From: Parastagonospora avenae f. sp. tritici 18332-5
Lineage: Eukaryota; Ascomycota; Dothideomycetes; Pleosporales; Phaeosphaeriaceae
Length of the DNA: 64,000 nucleotides
Assembly (NCBI GenBank): GCA_022559985.1
Contig: JAFJTR010000015.1
Coordinates: forward strand, 124,001 to 188,000
Direction of reading: 5' to 3'
Part shown: positions 46,400 to 58,639 of the stretch, in pieces
Layout of the letters: every line of letters begins with the position of its first letter
Position numbering within the stretch: the first letter of the stretch is position 1
Program-made: the position numbers and the translations under genes
Notes under the pieces: model-generated
What the model saw: the letters and a program-made list of their open reading frames with translations, nothing else
Database searches by the model: none
Told to the model about the DNA's origin: nothing

Positions 46400-48007
46400 T
46401 CAAAACGCTATACCCGAAGTCCACCACGACTCTCCTCTATGCCATCTTACAATGTCGAATACTCCACTCCAACACCACCATCCATCCCTCTTATCCGCGC
46501 CAAAACCCAATCCTCTCAAAACTGATACTGGTATGGGCTCAAACAGCCACACGCCTCCCCTTGCGAAGTCATCGCACAACAAATGCGCCGTGAAATAAAA
46601 CCAAACATGCACATACACAAAGGTCCAAATCCGCATGACCGACTGGGGAATATTGCGACTAACCCTCTTGAACGCCTGAGATGCCAACGCCTCAACGAAA
46701 ATGCCCACGGCCTGCAACATAAAAAACAAAAACGGATTTGACCACGGATACGTGTCCCCCGGAGAGGTGTAGCTCCCGCTCGCATGCACCAGCCCACTCA
46801 TCGCAAACGCCGTCAGCAACTGCCCTGCCTTGGCCAATGTCGACGTCCTGTCAAGCCCAAGCACCTCGATGGCCTTCCGACTCGGCTCCTGGAACGCGAA
46901 GCGGAATGTCTGATGCCACCAGCTCCCCCACCAGCCCGCCAGGCCCTTATCCAGCACGATCGAGTATGGAGCCCACGTCTCGGGATACATCCAGACTTCG
47001 GCGCGGGCGCCGAGGAGAGCGGGACCGAGCAGAGAGCTGAAGAAGAGAGGTCCAAGGGCGAAAATGGTTTGCAGCGCCGTCTTGACACCGAGCATCGAGA
47101 GAATGAGGCGAGTCATGTGTATGAGCGCTGGGGACGAAGCGAAGAATGAATACAGAGGACAAGCTGGCGCTGGGCGGCCCACGAGGCCCCAGAAATACGG
47201 GTCGTGCATCATGAGCGTCTTGAGGAGGTCGAGCATCAGATATCCTTTTACGAGAGTGTAGAGGTTTGCGCGGAGGAGTTCGGCGCGCGTCGAGTACATG
47301 CGTACTTGGCCGCCGTGGATCCGATTCGACGTCTTCGGTGGTGCTATGTCTGCGGAGTTACTATGTAACTGTTCTTGGATGGCTTTGGGGGGCGGAGGTA
47401 GGGCAGAGGTACGCCAGTTCCAGCCTGCGCCGCGGAAGTTGCAGAAAATGTCGAGGACCCAGTCGAGGCGCTCGATGAACGGCGTCAGCGGATAAGGTTG
47501 CCATGCGAAGGAGCCATGGCGGTGCGTAGGACCTAAGTGACCTTTCGACATGTGATCATCCTTCTCTTCCTTGTCTTCGCTACCCTTTTCTGGAGAATCT
47601 GAAGTCTTAGAAATTTTGAAAGCTCCTTCTAATCTTTCTATCCTTTGGAAAACGGTCTGGGCGTCGTTGCAGACCAGGATTGCAGAGACCCAGGCTACAC
47701 TCCAGGAACTGACTATGCCGATTCCAAACGATGAGGCCATCCCTTTGGCTCTTGCGTATAATATCGTGTATGTCGCAAAGCCAGTGATCCAGACAAACGC
47801 GAGGTAGCGACATCTCTTGAGCCAAGGTCGATTTTGATGCGGGATCAGTAGATACGCAATAACGACAGCGGCCCCAAATGTTCCCCAGGGGTACAAGAAT
47901 GGTCGAATCTCTCCGGATGCAACTTGCTTATCGTATTTGGCGTGGTAGTGATCTATAAGGTCGTAATGGGAGCGTGGCCAAGGGTCCCTCTTCCACGCGT
48001 CTAACAT
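46400..48007 (-). CDS. Wax synthase-domain (MBOAT family) membrane acyltransferase
   Basis: Predicted polytopic ER membrane O-acyltransferase of the fungal wax-synthase-domain family, often tied to secondary metabolism or lipid esterification; substrate unknown. Single exon, 535 residues from the ATG at 48007 (MLDAWKRDPWPRSHYDLIDH); the frame is open further upstream but only with non-ATG codons. Family text: RGAGWNWR, ANLYTLVKGYLMLDLLKTLM, YPETWAPYSIVLDKGLAGWW, WHQTFRFAFQEPSRKAIEVL and SGLVHASGSY, in which H408 is the putative catalytic His of MBOAT enzymes. About eight hydrophobic segments are visible. A charged loop (KTSDSPEKGSEDKEEKDD) lies in the first third. Divergent from RBG1 and convergent with ERG3. 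Confidence 0.88.
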   Translation of the reverse strand: MLDAWKRDPWPRSHYDLIDHYHAKYDKQVASGEIRPFLYPWGTFGAAVVIAYLLIPHQNRPWLKRCRYLAFVWITGFATYTILYARAKGMASSFGIGIVSSWSVAWVSAILVCNDAQTVFQRIERLEGAFKISKTSDSPEKGSEDKEEKDDHMSKGHLGPTHRHGSFAWQPYPLTPFIERLDWVLDIFCNFRGAGWNWRTSALPPPPKAIQEQLHSNSADIAPPKTSNRIHGGQVRMYSTRAELLRANLYTLVKGYLMLDLLKTLMMHDPYFWGLVGRPAPACPLYSFFASSPALIHMTRLILSMLGVKTALQTIFALGPLFFSSLLGPALLGARAEVWMYPETWAPYSIVLDKGLAGWWGSWWHQTFRFAFQEPSRKAIEVLGLDRTSTLAKAGQLLTAFAMSGLVHASGSYTSPGDTYPWSNPFLFFMLQAVGIFVEALASQAFKRVSRNIPQSVMRIWTFVYVHVWFYFTAHLLCDDFARGGVWLFEPIPVSVLRGLGFGADKRDGWWCWSGVFDIVRWHRGESWWTSGIAF

Positions 48008-48320
48008 CTTGACACAGAGAAACAGAAGGAAGGTATAAGTACAGTCTATAATAACATCATAGAGGAAAGAAACACGAGAATACTGCACAAAACAAGCAAT
48101 GCAGTAGCGCGCCACATGATGGCAATTAGGGATGACGCAGTCGATCTTACCGTCGCTAAAGCAGTAGACTAGGCTGAAGTGGGGTAGCGTTGAAAGCTGC
48201 AACACCAGGCCTCTTCCATCGTGATAGGTATCGCGCTACAGCACGCTGCAACAGGTGCTGCACGACCTTTGTTATACCTTCTCTCGTTATTCACACACGT
48301 AGTGCGGTAATATAGCCAGG
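48008..48320. promoter_or_regulatory. Shared promoter region, wax-synthase-like gene / RBG1
   Basis: 313 bp separate the two divergent start codons, so both promoters are compressed here. No clear TATA box stands out. Confidence 0.5.
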
Positions 48321-49700
48321 ATGGTCAACATCACAGAGAAGATCAAGGAGTATGGAGGACCGTGAAGTTTTGATGTGCCATGCGCTAACGCCCCACCAGG
48401 ATTGAGGATGAGATGCGGAGGACGCAGAGTGAGTTTGATGGTATTCCGAACTTGATTCAGTGCTAATGAAATCCAGAGAACAAGGCCACAGGTACGAAGA
48501 TGCAAATATGGATCAATGCATTCCGCTTCGAAGCGCTGCTGGACATCACGTGCTGACACTACCTTAAGAATACCATCTTGGATTACTGAAAGGGTGCGTA
48601 TATGTCATCCTCGTTCCTAGACAGAGCTGACCGTACAATAGGAAACTCGCCCGTCTCCGCGCTCAACTACTCGAACCCGCTCCAGGAGCAGGTAGCGGTG
48701 GTGGTACCGGCTTCGACGTTTCCAAATCTGGCGACGCACGTATAGCACTCGTTGGCTTTCCCTCTGTTGGAAAATCAACCTTCTTATCACGAGTCACAAA
48801 GACCAAGTCAGAAGCTGCATCCTATGCTTTCACGACTCTTACTGCTATTCCTGGAGTGCTCGAGTATGGCGGCGCCGAAATCCAGGTGCTCGATTTGCCC
48901 GGTATCATCGAAGGTGCGGCGGAAGGTAAAGGTCGAGGAAGACAAGTTATTAGTGCAGCTAAGACGAGTGATTTAATCTGCATGATTCTCGATGCCACGA
49001 AGAAGGCTGAGCAACGGAGATTGCTGGAAGCCGAGTTGGAAGCAGTAGGTATAAGACTGAACCGCGAACCACCGTAAGACACTTCTTAAACTTCAGTCAA
49101 GAAGCTCAACTAACCAATCCTAGCAACATCTACCTCAAGCCCAAAAAGGCGGGCGGCATGAAGATCAACTTCCAAACGCCGCCAAAATACCTCGACGAGA
49201 AGATGCTCTACAACATCCTCAAAGACTACAAAATGCTCAACTGCGAAGTCCTCATCCGCGACGAAAACGCCACCGTCGACGACTTCATCGACACCATCAT
49301 GAAAGACCATCGCAAGTACATCAAGTGCCTGTACATCTACAACAAAGTCGACAGCATCGGGATCCCGCACCTGGACGAACTCGCCCGCGAACCCCACACC
49401 GTCGTCATGTCGTGCGAGCTGGATCTGGGCATCAGCGATGTGGTAGATAGGTGCTGGAAGGAGCTCGCGCTGATTAGGATTTACACGAAGAGAAAGGGCA
49501 TACCGCCGGATTTCAGCGAGGCGCTGATTGTCAGGACGGGCAGTACGATTGAGGATGTGTGTGACCAGGTGCACCGCACGCTCAAGGATACGTTCAAGTA
49601 TGCGCTGGTGTGGGGCGCGAGCGCGAGACATGTGCCGCAGCGGGTGGGGCTGGGACATGTGGTTGCGGACGAGGATGTTGTTAGCATTGTGGCGAAATAG
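48321..49700 (+). CDS. rbg1: DRG-family GTPase Rbg1 (DRG1)
   Basis: Translation-associated OBG-like GTPase that partners with a DFRP protein on ribosomes. Six exons: 48321..48349, 48400..48428, 48477..48491, 48569..48593, 48642..49073, 49124..49700, 1107 nt, 368 residues, matching the family length. The first four exons are only 29, 29, 15 and 25 nt and encode MVNITEKIKEIEDEMRRTQK followed by NKATEYHLGLLKGKLARLR, which is nearly invariant in eukaryotes and so confirms the junctions. G motifs: GFPSVGKST (G1), DLPGIIEGA (G3), NKVD (G4) and SCELDLG (G5). The C-terminal TGS domain runs from about IRIYTKRKGIPPDF to the end, including GASARHVPQRVG. Cytosolic. Confidence 0.96.
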
Positions 49701-50554
49701 ACGGATTTGATGGACGTGGTAGCAAACTCGTGAGATACTTCCAGCACACCTTGTCTGTACAATTCACACTGCATACCCGTCTTGATCGGTCAGGGTTGGC
49801 TGCCAACACTTGTCTCATTCACCTCCCCCCCCCTCACACATTTTCATGTCCATTAACCGCCTAATGGCCCCTCCAATCATACCCATCCCCCGTCTTCCCC
49901 CTTTTTCTTCCCTTAATCTCCAACATTGAACTAGACGCCAACGGCATGATACCGCGAGACTTCTGCCCACAAGTATACGAGCACGCCAAAAAGACTGTCT
50001 TTAGCATAGGCTCAGAAGCGCAGTACGCCGTGTGATATTAAATTGAAGTGATGGATGAGGAAGGGAAGATAGGCCGGCATCCGTGTTTCGAACTGCCGGA
50101 GAAGAGGAAAGTGGTGAGGGAGGCGATTAGTCCGAACAGGTGTGTTGGAGAGAGGCAAGGCCGTAGGTTGATAAGACTATCACGCGCATCAAACACAGAT
50201 ACACATATATACATATCAACTCAGTCAATTACTCTTTTCCTCTCATATCCCCTAGAAATGTATCCACCACCTCGTCTCCTTCTCTCGCACGCGATCCAAA
50301 ACGCATCTGGGTATCTACTCTCCGCGCAAACAATGCTACACGGCTCAAACTAACTAAAAAAAAAGGAGATATTACGGGGGAGATGTAATGCTTCGCAGCA
50401 ATTGGTGTCTAGAGTCATGACGCTTGTAAAAGAGAACGAGTGAAACAAAAAAACGATAATTGTCCCGGAAAAGCAAGCACCTGCAATGCCATGCCGTGCA
50501 ATGCGTTCGCCAATACTCCTATTGCGAGCGTGGATTTTTCTTCAAGAGCTCATG
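49701..50554. other. Convergent 3' intergenic region
   Basis: About 850 bp between the RBG1 and ERF4 stops. It holds a C-run (about 49826-49834) and A-rich tracts fitting 3' ends. Short frames (for example 50048..50353) lack support. Confidence 0.5.
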
Positions 50555-51846
50555 CTATGTCCCGATGGGTGTTGGCTGCGAGTTCACTTGTAGTGTGGGG
50601 GTGATGGGATACGGGAGGTATTGATCGCGCTGCTGTTGGATGGCTTCGACGCGCTCGTCTTCCTGTGTGGCTGGCCGCGAGCCCGTATCGGGGCCGAGGT
50701 GGGGGTCTGGTATTTGTATATCGAGCTGCGGTCTGTCAGTCGCTGTCGCACCCTCTCCTCCATCATAGCACATACCGTGAGATAGCCCGTCCGCCGCAGC
50801 GGGATGATCTTGACGGCCTCCTTGGCGCCGACCTCCCTATTCCAGTCGTCGATCCAGCGCTCCAGCTCGGCGAGTTTCTTCTTCACGCCCGTCAGGCCCA
50901 CGTCGTCCCACAGCCAGAAGGTGGCGACGCCCAGGAAGGCGTCCAGACACGCGCGGAAGGTGAAGGGGTCGAAGGCTTCGACCAGCGTGTCGTTGATCTT
51001 CTTGACCAGATTCCGGAAGTCGTCTTCGCTGACCAGGGGGTCCAGGATCTCGGGGTACAGGTTGGCGAAGGTGGGCGCGAGGTCGCCCGCCATCATCCAG
51101 TCGCGCTTTATGCGGATGATGCGCGTGTTGTCGTACAGCTCCGACTTGAGCGGCACATGTGGGTTCGGATGGGGGAAGCATGGATGCGCAGGGCCCCAGG
51201 CAAACTCGGATGCAGCGTCGTCGTCGCCGCGGCCGCTGTGCATTGAGGTGCGGCGGGAGCCTGGCAGCGAGACGCGTGCGGGGCCCTGCTCTTTGCTCAG
51301 GCCGGCCTCGACGTCGCTGCGGGCAGCTACGGCGCCGGATAGGGCCTCGTTGTTGCTGCTGTCGGCGGTCATGGTGTCACTGGGCCCCGGTGTCGGCTGC
51401 AGCGAGCTCCTGTGGTGGCGCGGGAGTGCGATGCTCGTGCGACCGCTGATGGTGTCCTCGGCCGTGGAACGTTCGACAGCCAGGGAACTGTGGCGGCTCT
51501 GGCGGCGCTGGGGGAGGGTCAACAGCGGGTACTCGTCGCGGTCGGCGGCTGCGGGCGTCTCAATGGGGAGGTTTGGCGTGTAGTCGTCGCGCCTCGGCTG
51601 CTGGGGCGGGCGGTGGACGGCGAGGGTGCGCGGCGACGAGTTCACGGGGTTCCAGAGACGTGAAGCGGGCGGGCGCGGCGGGCCCTCGTAGAAGCTGCGC
51701 AGGGGGTTGAGGTTGAAGATGCGGTTCGTCAGCGACCAGCGGGCGGGCAGCGGCGACGGCGGGGGGTGCGGCGCAGGCGCAGACGCAGACGCAGTCGAGG
51801 AGGTGCGTGAGAGCGCCGTCGTGGTGAAGTCGGATATGTCTGCCAC
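50555..51846 (-). CDS. erf4: Ras palmitoylation complex subunit Erf4 (Golgin A7/ERF4 domain)
   Basis: Non-catalytic partner of the DHHC palmitoyltransferase Erf2 at the ER or Golgi, needed for Ras palmitoylation. Exons complement(50776..51846) and complement(50725..50555), 50-bp intron, 413 residues. The junction gives RRTGYLT-LDIQIPDPHLG, in agreement with the family; without it the frame reads into unrelated sequence. The conserved domain covers about residues 235-365: NTRIIRIKRDWMMAGDLAPT, LDPLVSEDDFRNLVKKINDT, VEAFDPFTFRACLDAFLGVA and GVKKKLAELERWIDDWNREV. The first 230 residues are Ser/Pro/Arg-rich and probably disordered, with an Ala/Pro low-complexity start encoded by a short GCAGAC-type repeat. 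Confidence 0.88.
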
Positions 51847-53471
51847 CGTGGTGATGTGAGGGTGAGGATTCGAGTTAGTTTGAGGCTAGCGTGCATCGCT
51901 CCAGCTGCATGGGTGGCCGACGCGCTGCACTCTTTTTTTTCCCGGCGTATGTGTGCTGTCGTCGGAAGCTGGTCGACTATTTTTCAATCGTCCCTCCGTT
52001 GCTATATCTCGCGGAGTAGTCGTGATGTCCTGTGTGTGGAGGCTGATCCAGTGTTTCGTGGAATGGGCGTCTGATTCAGTCGTCGACGGCTATATCTTAC
52101 CACGTACAGTCCACGTTTGACAAATTGACAGCAGCGCCATCAAAGTTTCAATCTCCAGTCTTCCTGTAGCAGCCGGGGGTCGCGCCTTCCTTCTTGTACA
52201 CGTCTCACACGGTCTGCATAGACAGCGCTGTGTCCGGCTCACAAAGGGTTTTTGCTTTCCCGAAGCCTTCTCTGGGCTCGTGAGCTGTCCTGGGCGACTT
52301 GACAGCCCTGTCCCCTCGTCGTTCCGCTGCGTCCGAGTGCAATCTGGCCAAGCTCAACCCTGCCTGTCCGCGCTGTGCCTGCATTAAACCGCCGTCCCCG
52401 ATGGCGTTGCGAAAAAGGCCCATCGCTGCTGTCAGCCAACACCACCGGCTTCATCCTGACTAGCAACCTGTCACATTGCTCGCCCTACAAGTCAGTTTGG
52501 CACCACACCCGATGACGACTGCGGCACACTTGCCCGACGCTGCAACGGCCCTCACTGACCCTTCAAGCCAAGTTGTTGCGCGGAATCATCACCAACGATC
52601 ACGTCCATCACGCATGCAATGCACCACAATGTTATGCCAGCTGTTCCCGCATGCATTGGCTGATCACCACCTGCACACCACAGCCTGAACACCCATCCCC
52701 TCTACCATTTCCTCCATCACATCACCCACATCCGCCCAGCCCAGCCCAGCCCACCACCACCACCACAGCAATAAATAACCACCATCTCCACACCCAGCGC
52801 GCCACAAATCCCAGCACCACACCACCGGTTCCCCGACCGAGAATCCAAAAAGAAAAACGCGAGTCGCGCGCCCACATGACATGGACATGGACATGGACAT
52901 TGGGAACAATTACCGTCCGTGTGTACCTCGCTTGAACCAAATCTCCCCCTTTTCCCACGAGCCACCCATGACGCAACATGCGCGCCGCGCATGAAGACGC
53001 ATCCCTGACGCAAAAGGACCGTAATAATACGTACAACAACCTTCACGTCCTATTTCCTGCCTGCGTTTTGAGCTCACTTGCGACTCGTTGGGGGCTTGAC
53101 GCCTACGACACCGCGTCATCACCGGCGCAATGGAGGCTGGCTAGAAATTACTGATATTGGGTTGTTAATGCGCAGATGCAAGTGGCTGGACGAAAGCGTT
53201 TACGCCTGCATGTGTGTACCTAGCTGATGTGACGTAGCTGTTTTTGATAATCTATGTACTGTACCGACACTGTGAGGGTATCGTTTCGACCCATTCCATC
53301 CTGCATGGTAGCCCTGCGCGTTCTGTCTATGTACCATGCCTGTCCATGCCTTGCTACATACTCTTCATCTCGTCGCGAACTTTCCTCGAAATGACATCAA
53401 AGTCACGCGTTCGTTGATTGCATGTCTGATAACATGGCTTGGAATAGATTGCGATCAACTACAATCGCATC
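51847..53471. other. Intergenic region with low-complexity tracts
   Basis: About 1.6 kb. It holds the ERF4 promoter on the left and the 3' end of the next minus-strand gene on the right. Low-complexity sequence: CCCAG and CCA repeats around 52733-52765 and a GGACAT repeat around 52875-52903. No gene was recognised; open frames through these tracts are repeat artefacts. Confidence 0.5.
52733..52765. repeat. Simple repeats (CCCAG)n and (CCA)n
   Basis: Adjacent CCCAG and CCA units form a short C-rich tract, with another hexamer repeat (GGACAT, about four copies) near 52875-52903. Both are non-coding microsatellite-like sequence. Confidence 0.8.
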
Positions 53472-56400
53472 TTATGAGGCATTGCGCGCTGCGTTTGCCT
53501 GCATCTTGCGCATGGCCTCGCGATGCGCATCCATCATGTGTCCGCTCCGCATCATACTATCCAGCATAGACGCACGCTGCTGCTGTATCGACTCGCGCTG
53601 TTGCTTCTCCAGTTCCTTCTGTCGCCTCTCGTTCAAGAGAGCCGCTCGTTGCTGCTCAACCAGGTACGCTTGTGTCTGCGGAGGTGTCACATCTCGAATG
53701 TTGTCTCTCCATCCTGCGTACAACTCCTCGCGCTTCTTGTCCGACTGCGAGCTGCTTGTGCGCTTCGGCTGGTGCGAGTCGAAGCCTGTTGGTGCACCCT
53801 TGGTAGCCCACGACTTGTTCTGCCACTTCTGCGATGTCGATGGCGGTGATCGTCTTGGTGAAGCAATCGAGCTTTGCTGTTGCAGCATCGGTGCTGTTGA
53901 CTGGTGGTTCTGCAGCATCTGCCTTCGTTGTGCTAAGGACATGTTCTCCTGCTCAGCCAGCTCCAGGAGGTTCGTTGCTGATGAGCCGGGTGTGATTGAC
54001 TGGGAAGAGGTTCGCTTCCTCATCAACGTCTCCCGCTGACCCAAGAGCGTGTTGCTAGGTAGTGGGGCAAGAACATCGAGTTGGGCGCTTGAGTTCGAGC
54101 GAGACAATACGCCTGAAGAAGCAATCACTGATGGAGCTCCTGTCCTTGACTGCTGGGAGAAGGCGGAAGCCGATCGGCCTAGCCCAAGGCCATTCGATTC
54201 ATGGTCCATGGAAGCTTTCTTTGAATTTCTCTTACTTGCCATGAGTGGACCTGCGATTTCTTCGCTTACTGGCACAGCCCTTTCCTCTGAGGCTTCTTCC
54301 AAGATGGCGCCAGGTGATACTGGTGATGGCAGCTCGTCCAAATCTGGCTTCTCGGCGGCTTCTAGATGCTTTGCCCACTCGTTTGTACGGTATGACAACG
54401 CAACCTTAGACAGCCTTGCAGGCATAGGCGCATCTTTGAGGCTGCCGATCTGCGACTCAGCGCGCCCGGTTTGGGACTGCAAATCCGAGACCGAGGACTT
54501 TGACTGCGCACTTTGCTCACTAGCCATGAGAGTATCGGCCCGCATCCGCGAATCCCGGAAAGACGAGCGCTTTCTTCGCTCTTCATCCGACCTTGGATCC
54601 GTGCTTGTGGTGAGAGATTGTCGAAACGCTGACCTTTTGACGGTAAGATCGTCTGCATGAGCATCTGTGGTCTCAGTAACATCCTCTGGTGCCATGTTGT
54701 GTTCAGTACCGATGGGCGATTGTGGGGGAGTGATGTGCCGGACAGATACACCGTCATTGTTGTCGTCTAATGTGGCCGCAATGGATGACGCAAGATCATC
54801 CTCGACATCGTTGTCAACAAGTGCTTCCGACGACTCCGAGAAGATACGCGATCCTCGGTGCAATGAGAATCCTCGTGTTGCTGACATGTCAGATATCCGC
54901 TTTGACATTGGACGGTGGTCCGCTGCAGCCTCGTAGTGAGTCTTAGGCACGGCCGAAACTGACGAATTATCCTCATCCTCACTCTTGGCGTCGCTTTCGG
55001 TAGGTACGTTGAACGGGAGAGGGACTACAACTGGGGGCGGAGGCACTGCAGCCTGCAGACTAGCCCTCTTTGTGACGGAGGGTTCTTTTGCGGGAGGTGC
55101 CGTGTAATCTGGGCTGGTGGCAGTGGGTCCTCTCGGAAGGCGTCGGTACGTTACTGGGTTGCCTTGTGCGTCTAATTGTTGGATGTCGTCGTCCGGAAGA
55201 ACATTGATGGTAACCGTTGTGCTTTCTGCGGCGGGCCCGCTCTTGGACAGATTGACCATCTCCACACTGTCTGTGCCATATACTTCTTTTTCTCTGATGC
55301 TTGATGAGGCTTTTGGACTTGCGATAGAAAAGGATCTAACGCTTGAATCTGGGATGCTCTTGTTGCCGTACGCAGCTTCCCATTGCGCACGTTCTTTCTG
55401 GAACTTATCTTCGACAAGTCGTCCTTGGGCCTCTTCTTCTCTGTCGTTTTCTTCCTGCTTCTCTAGCGCCTGCTGTGCGCTCTTCTCTCGACGCTCCTTG
55501 ACCATGTTCCATACGCGTAGTTGCGAAACGATGCCGAAGACAGAGATGATGACGATGCCAGCTAGCTCGGCTTTGATGTTCTTCGTCAACGGGTACGTGT
55601 TCGTATTCAGTGGGAAGATATCGTCGTTCAAGCTCCAAAGGTACAACCAGAACTCCTTCAATCCAGCGCGTGCAAGGCAGTCGATTCCGAGGATCGCGGC
55701 AGTGGCGCCGGAAAACGAGATGGTTGCAATCAAACCGTAGTTGCGCGTGTAATGGCTGAAGGACAGAGAGTATCCACCAGCACTCATGCAACCAATGAAG
55801 ATGGCACGTCCAGTGGACGATGAGATGAGACCACCACTTTTGAGACTGAGGAACCACATGCTAAGGCAGAATCCGCCCAGCAAGCATCCGAATCCTTCTG
55901 TGATGTCTGAGAAGACGAGAGATAAGACGCCGAAGATAACACCCGTGAAGAAGGCTGCGACGAAGAACGCTCCTTGGACTCCATCGGAGACGGGAGGGTT
56001 CATTAGGTAGACTATTAGTACGGTGACTGCTAGAGCAGTCAGGTATGCAGCAGAGCCAAATACATAGATCCTGGTCGAAGTTAGTGCATGTTTTGCTGAT
56101 AGGGCCATCTTGTAATGCCACCATGGTGTCATGATGTATCATGACAGAGACATTCGATGCGCTCTAAGGTAATTATCAGTGTATGGGGTCGCACGTACCA
56201 CTTGTTCTTGATGCCGATCACTGCATATACCAGTCCTGTGATAAGTAGCAGGGCACCCGTCAGACCCATTGCGGGAGTAACCTTGGGATGGATCGGCAGT
56301 GGGTTCTCAGGATCACTGTCTACAATTCTCGTGTCAGCTACCTTGGCTCTTGAACTATACAACGGAATCCTTACCGGCAGAAGAAGTGGCTGATGGTATG

Positions 56401-56681
56401 GCAGAGACGGCCGTGGCTGGGACCCGAGGGATATCACTCGCAGTAGTAGACGGTTTCGCCGAAGCTTCCGATGAGACGATGCTGGAAATTAGTGAGGAAG
56501 CTCCAGAGGGTGCAATGGTAGTGGAAGGTCGTGAAGACCGAACGGTGGTCGAAGCTGAAGTTTCCGACCGATCTGGAGGAGAATCATCCTGTCGGCGTAT
56601 GGCATGATGAGGAATTGCTGTGACTGAGTGCAGACACAATACAAGCGCAAGGCAGAGAACAAGGAAGCGATATGATTTCAT
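53472..56681 (-). CDS. Membrane protein with TM7S3/TM198-like (DUF4203) domain and long disordered tail
   Basis: Function unknown; the domain occurs in fungal and animal multi-pass membrane proteins. Exons complement(56375..56681), complement(56199..56319), complement(53472..56070), introns 55 and 128 bp, 1008 residues. A signal peptide (MKSYRFLVLCLALVLCLHSV, cleavage near TA-IPHH) is followed by a Ser/Thr-rich, probably O-glycosylated, segment of about 75 residues. About seven hydrophobic segments follow (e.g. GLTGALLLITGLVYAVIGI, FVAAFFTGVIFGVLSLVFSD, LAGIVIISVFGIVSQLRVW). Next is a charged coiled coil (RREKSAQQALEKQEENDREE), then over 600 mostly disordered residues rich in Ser/Pro, ending in a Gln/Arg-rich coiled coil (ERRQKELEKQQRESIQQQ). 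The layout suggests a surface or secretory-pathway sensor with a long cytosolic tail, as inference only. Confidence 0.85.
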
Positions 56682-58639
56682 GGCGTCGGTGTGTCGTGTT
56701 CGAGTTCAGTGGTGGAATGCGACTGCCATCGAATTATTATTAGGATTCCTGGATGCCGTCTAAAATAGTGTGGAAAGCGCAATTGAGTCCGTTGTGGTGA
56801 CTGTGGTGAATAATGACGCGCGCAAGAGGGGAAGGAGCGAATTGAAGGTTAAGCTGATACTAAAAGAGTGTGTATAGGTAATGTTCCTTGGAAGAATGCA
56901 GTAAAGACCGAATGAAAGAGAGTGGACGCAGACACGTCTGCCGTTGGCGTGGTGTTGATGCAAGAGAGGTGCAGAAACAGGTTGGGGAGGCGCAAGGGTA
57001 ATATCTCGGTATTATGAAAGAGCCATAGAGCATCCGCTCGCCTGGATGGGAGATCGTCAGTTGGCTCCGAGAGTCTCAGAAAGCGAGAGCATGGGCCTTG
57101 ACTCGAAGCAGCAAAGCTGCGAACCGGGCATCTCGAGTTGGTATGGCGGCGTTAAATGGCACGCTTCATTGGGCGCATCCATACTCCGAGTGGTTTGGTA
57201 GCTCCTGGATAGCTTCAGAGGGAAATTACACATCCTCAGCCACCTTCGCGTCAACGTTTTCCTGCCAACCAGGCTATTGAGAGAAAGGGATAGTCGTAAA
57301 CTATCGTCTCGATATAGCTCAGAGATGCGGCAGCGCGACGCGCAACAACCAGCAGTCGTTGACTGCACGCTTGTTCAGCTTGCCATTGAGTACAGCGCTT
57401 CATTGACCCTGCTGCTGCTGCTACTTGCGCGAGGCTGCGCACCGCACGCTCCCATGATGTGGACCATGAAACCCAGCTTTGTTATGCCCCAGTGGTCCCG
57501 AGCATGAGGTTGATGAAGGAAGACGCGTCGCGAAACGTGGTGAAGGATTAAAGACCCCGAGCCAATGGTTGTTGTGATTCGATAGGGCTGCCCAGGCCGC
57601 GACAGGGATGCATCTGCAGTTTTATGCACTTCGCATAATCGTCTCCACGCTTCAGACACTGCACAGCCATTTCGACGTCGCAATGTCCTGAAGAAATTTG
57701 ATGCCTCGTATGGACATTGCTGAGATGCAAGACGCTCAAGACGGTGCGCAAGAGCGACCATGTCCTCTTCTTGTGCGGCCAGACCGTCATCTCACTCTCG
57801 AAGCAATGATCAACTCGGCACGGACGAACCAAACCCCTGCTATGATCTTCAGATCACGCTGAAAATCCAGTTCTACCCGAGGACCGAACAGATGCGCTAG
57901 CACGACCGTTCGGGAAAGTGTGCCTGGCGGTTCAAATAGACTTCAAACCTGTCAAGTAGCTGTCGCGCGTTTCGACGGCAGCAAATGTGGCATTGCCGCA
58001 GTTCAGGAATCTGCTTCCAACATCACTCGATCGGCACTTCACTTCTGAGGGCTGCATATGTATTGTCACCTTGGGGTCACCGTTGTACAGAACAATTCTT
58101 GTCGTGGCACGTTCTGGCCACGGCAGTGGTTCTCAGCACAGTGGGCCCGACGAGATTGGCAATAATCTTGAAAGATGTTGGAACTAGCACGCTTCCGTCG
58201 CACGAGTGTGACCCTTGGTGACATGCGATACTACGCTCTTAACCCAACGTGTCGCTTGAGGAAGCGCTGAGTTGCGAAAGCAGGGCACGTAGCATGACAG
58301 GAACACATCCGACGAACGCGCATCCCGGCTGCAGATGTGGTGGCTTGTGTGAACCTGCGGAACGGTCTTGCGGGCTGCACCAACACAACTAGCGTCCGTC
58401 CATTTTCGTGCCGAACGGATGGCGCTGGGAACAACGTCGCAGTCTGACTCGACTGAACGGTATTCGAGATATCGATACTAAGTAGTGTTGCACGAGTTGT
58501 ATTGAGATGTGGTCTACATCCTCCTCTGAAGCGGCAGATGCCATGGTGGCAGGCTGACAACAAGCCCAGTGAACTTTGTATATTGAGCTGACAATTGCTG
58601 ATGCCGGAGTAGCCACCGAACCTAATCCGCAAGCCATCT
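56682..58639. other. Intergenic, about 2 kb
   Basis: It holds the promoter of the TM198-like gene on the left and the 3' region of glutathione synthetase on the right. A short CTG run lies near 57411-57422. Open frames on both strands up to about 150 codons show no motif and overlap each other, so no gene is called. Confidence 0.5.

Noticed and set aside
48008..48205. 66-residue N-terminal extension of the wax-synthase-like protein
   Set aside because: The upstream frame has no ATG; family-like sequence starts at the ATG at 48007.
50584..50775. Unspliced C-terminus of ERF4
   Set aside because: A GTATGT..CAG intron of 50 bp gives the family-consistent GYLT-LDIQIPDPHLG instead.
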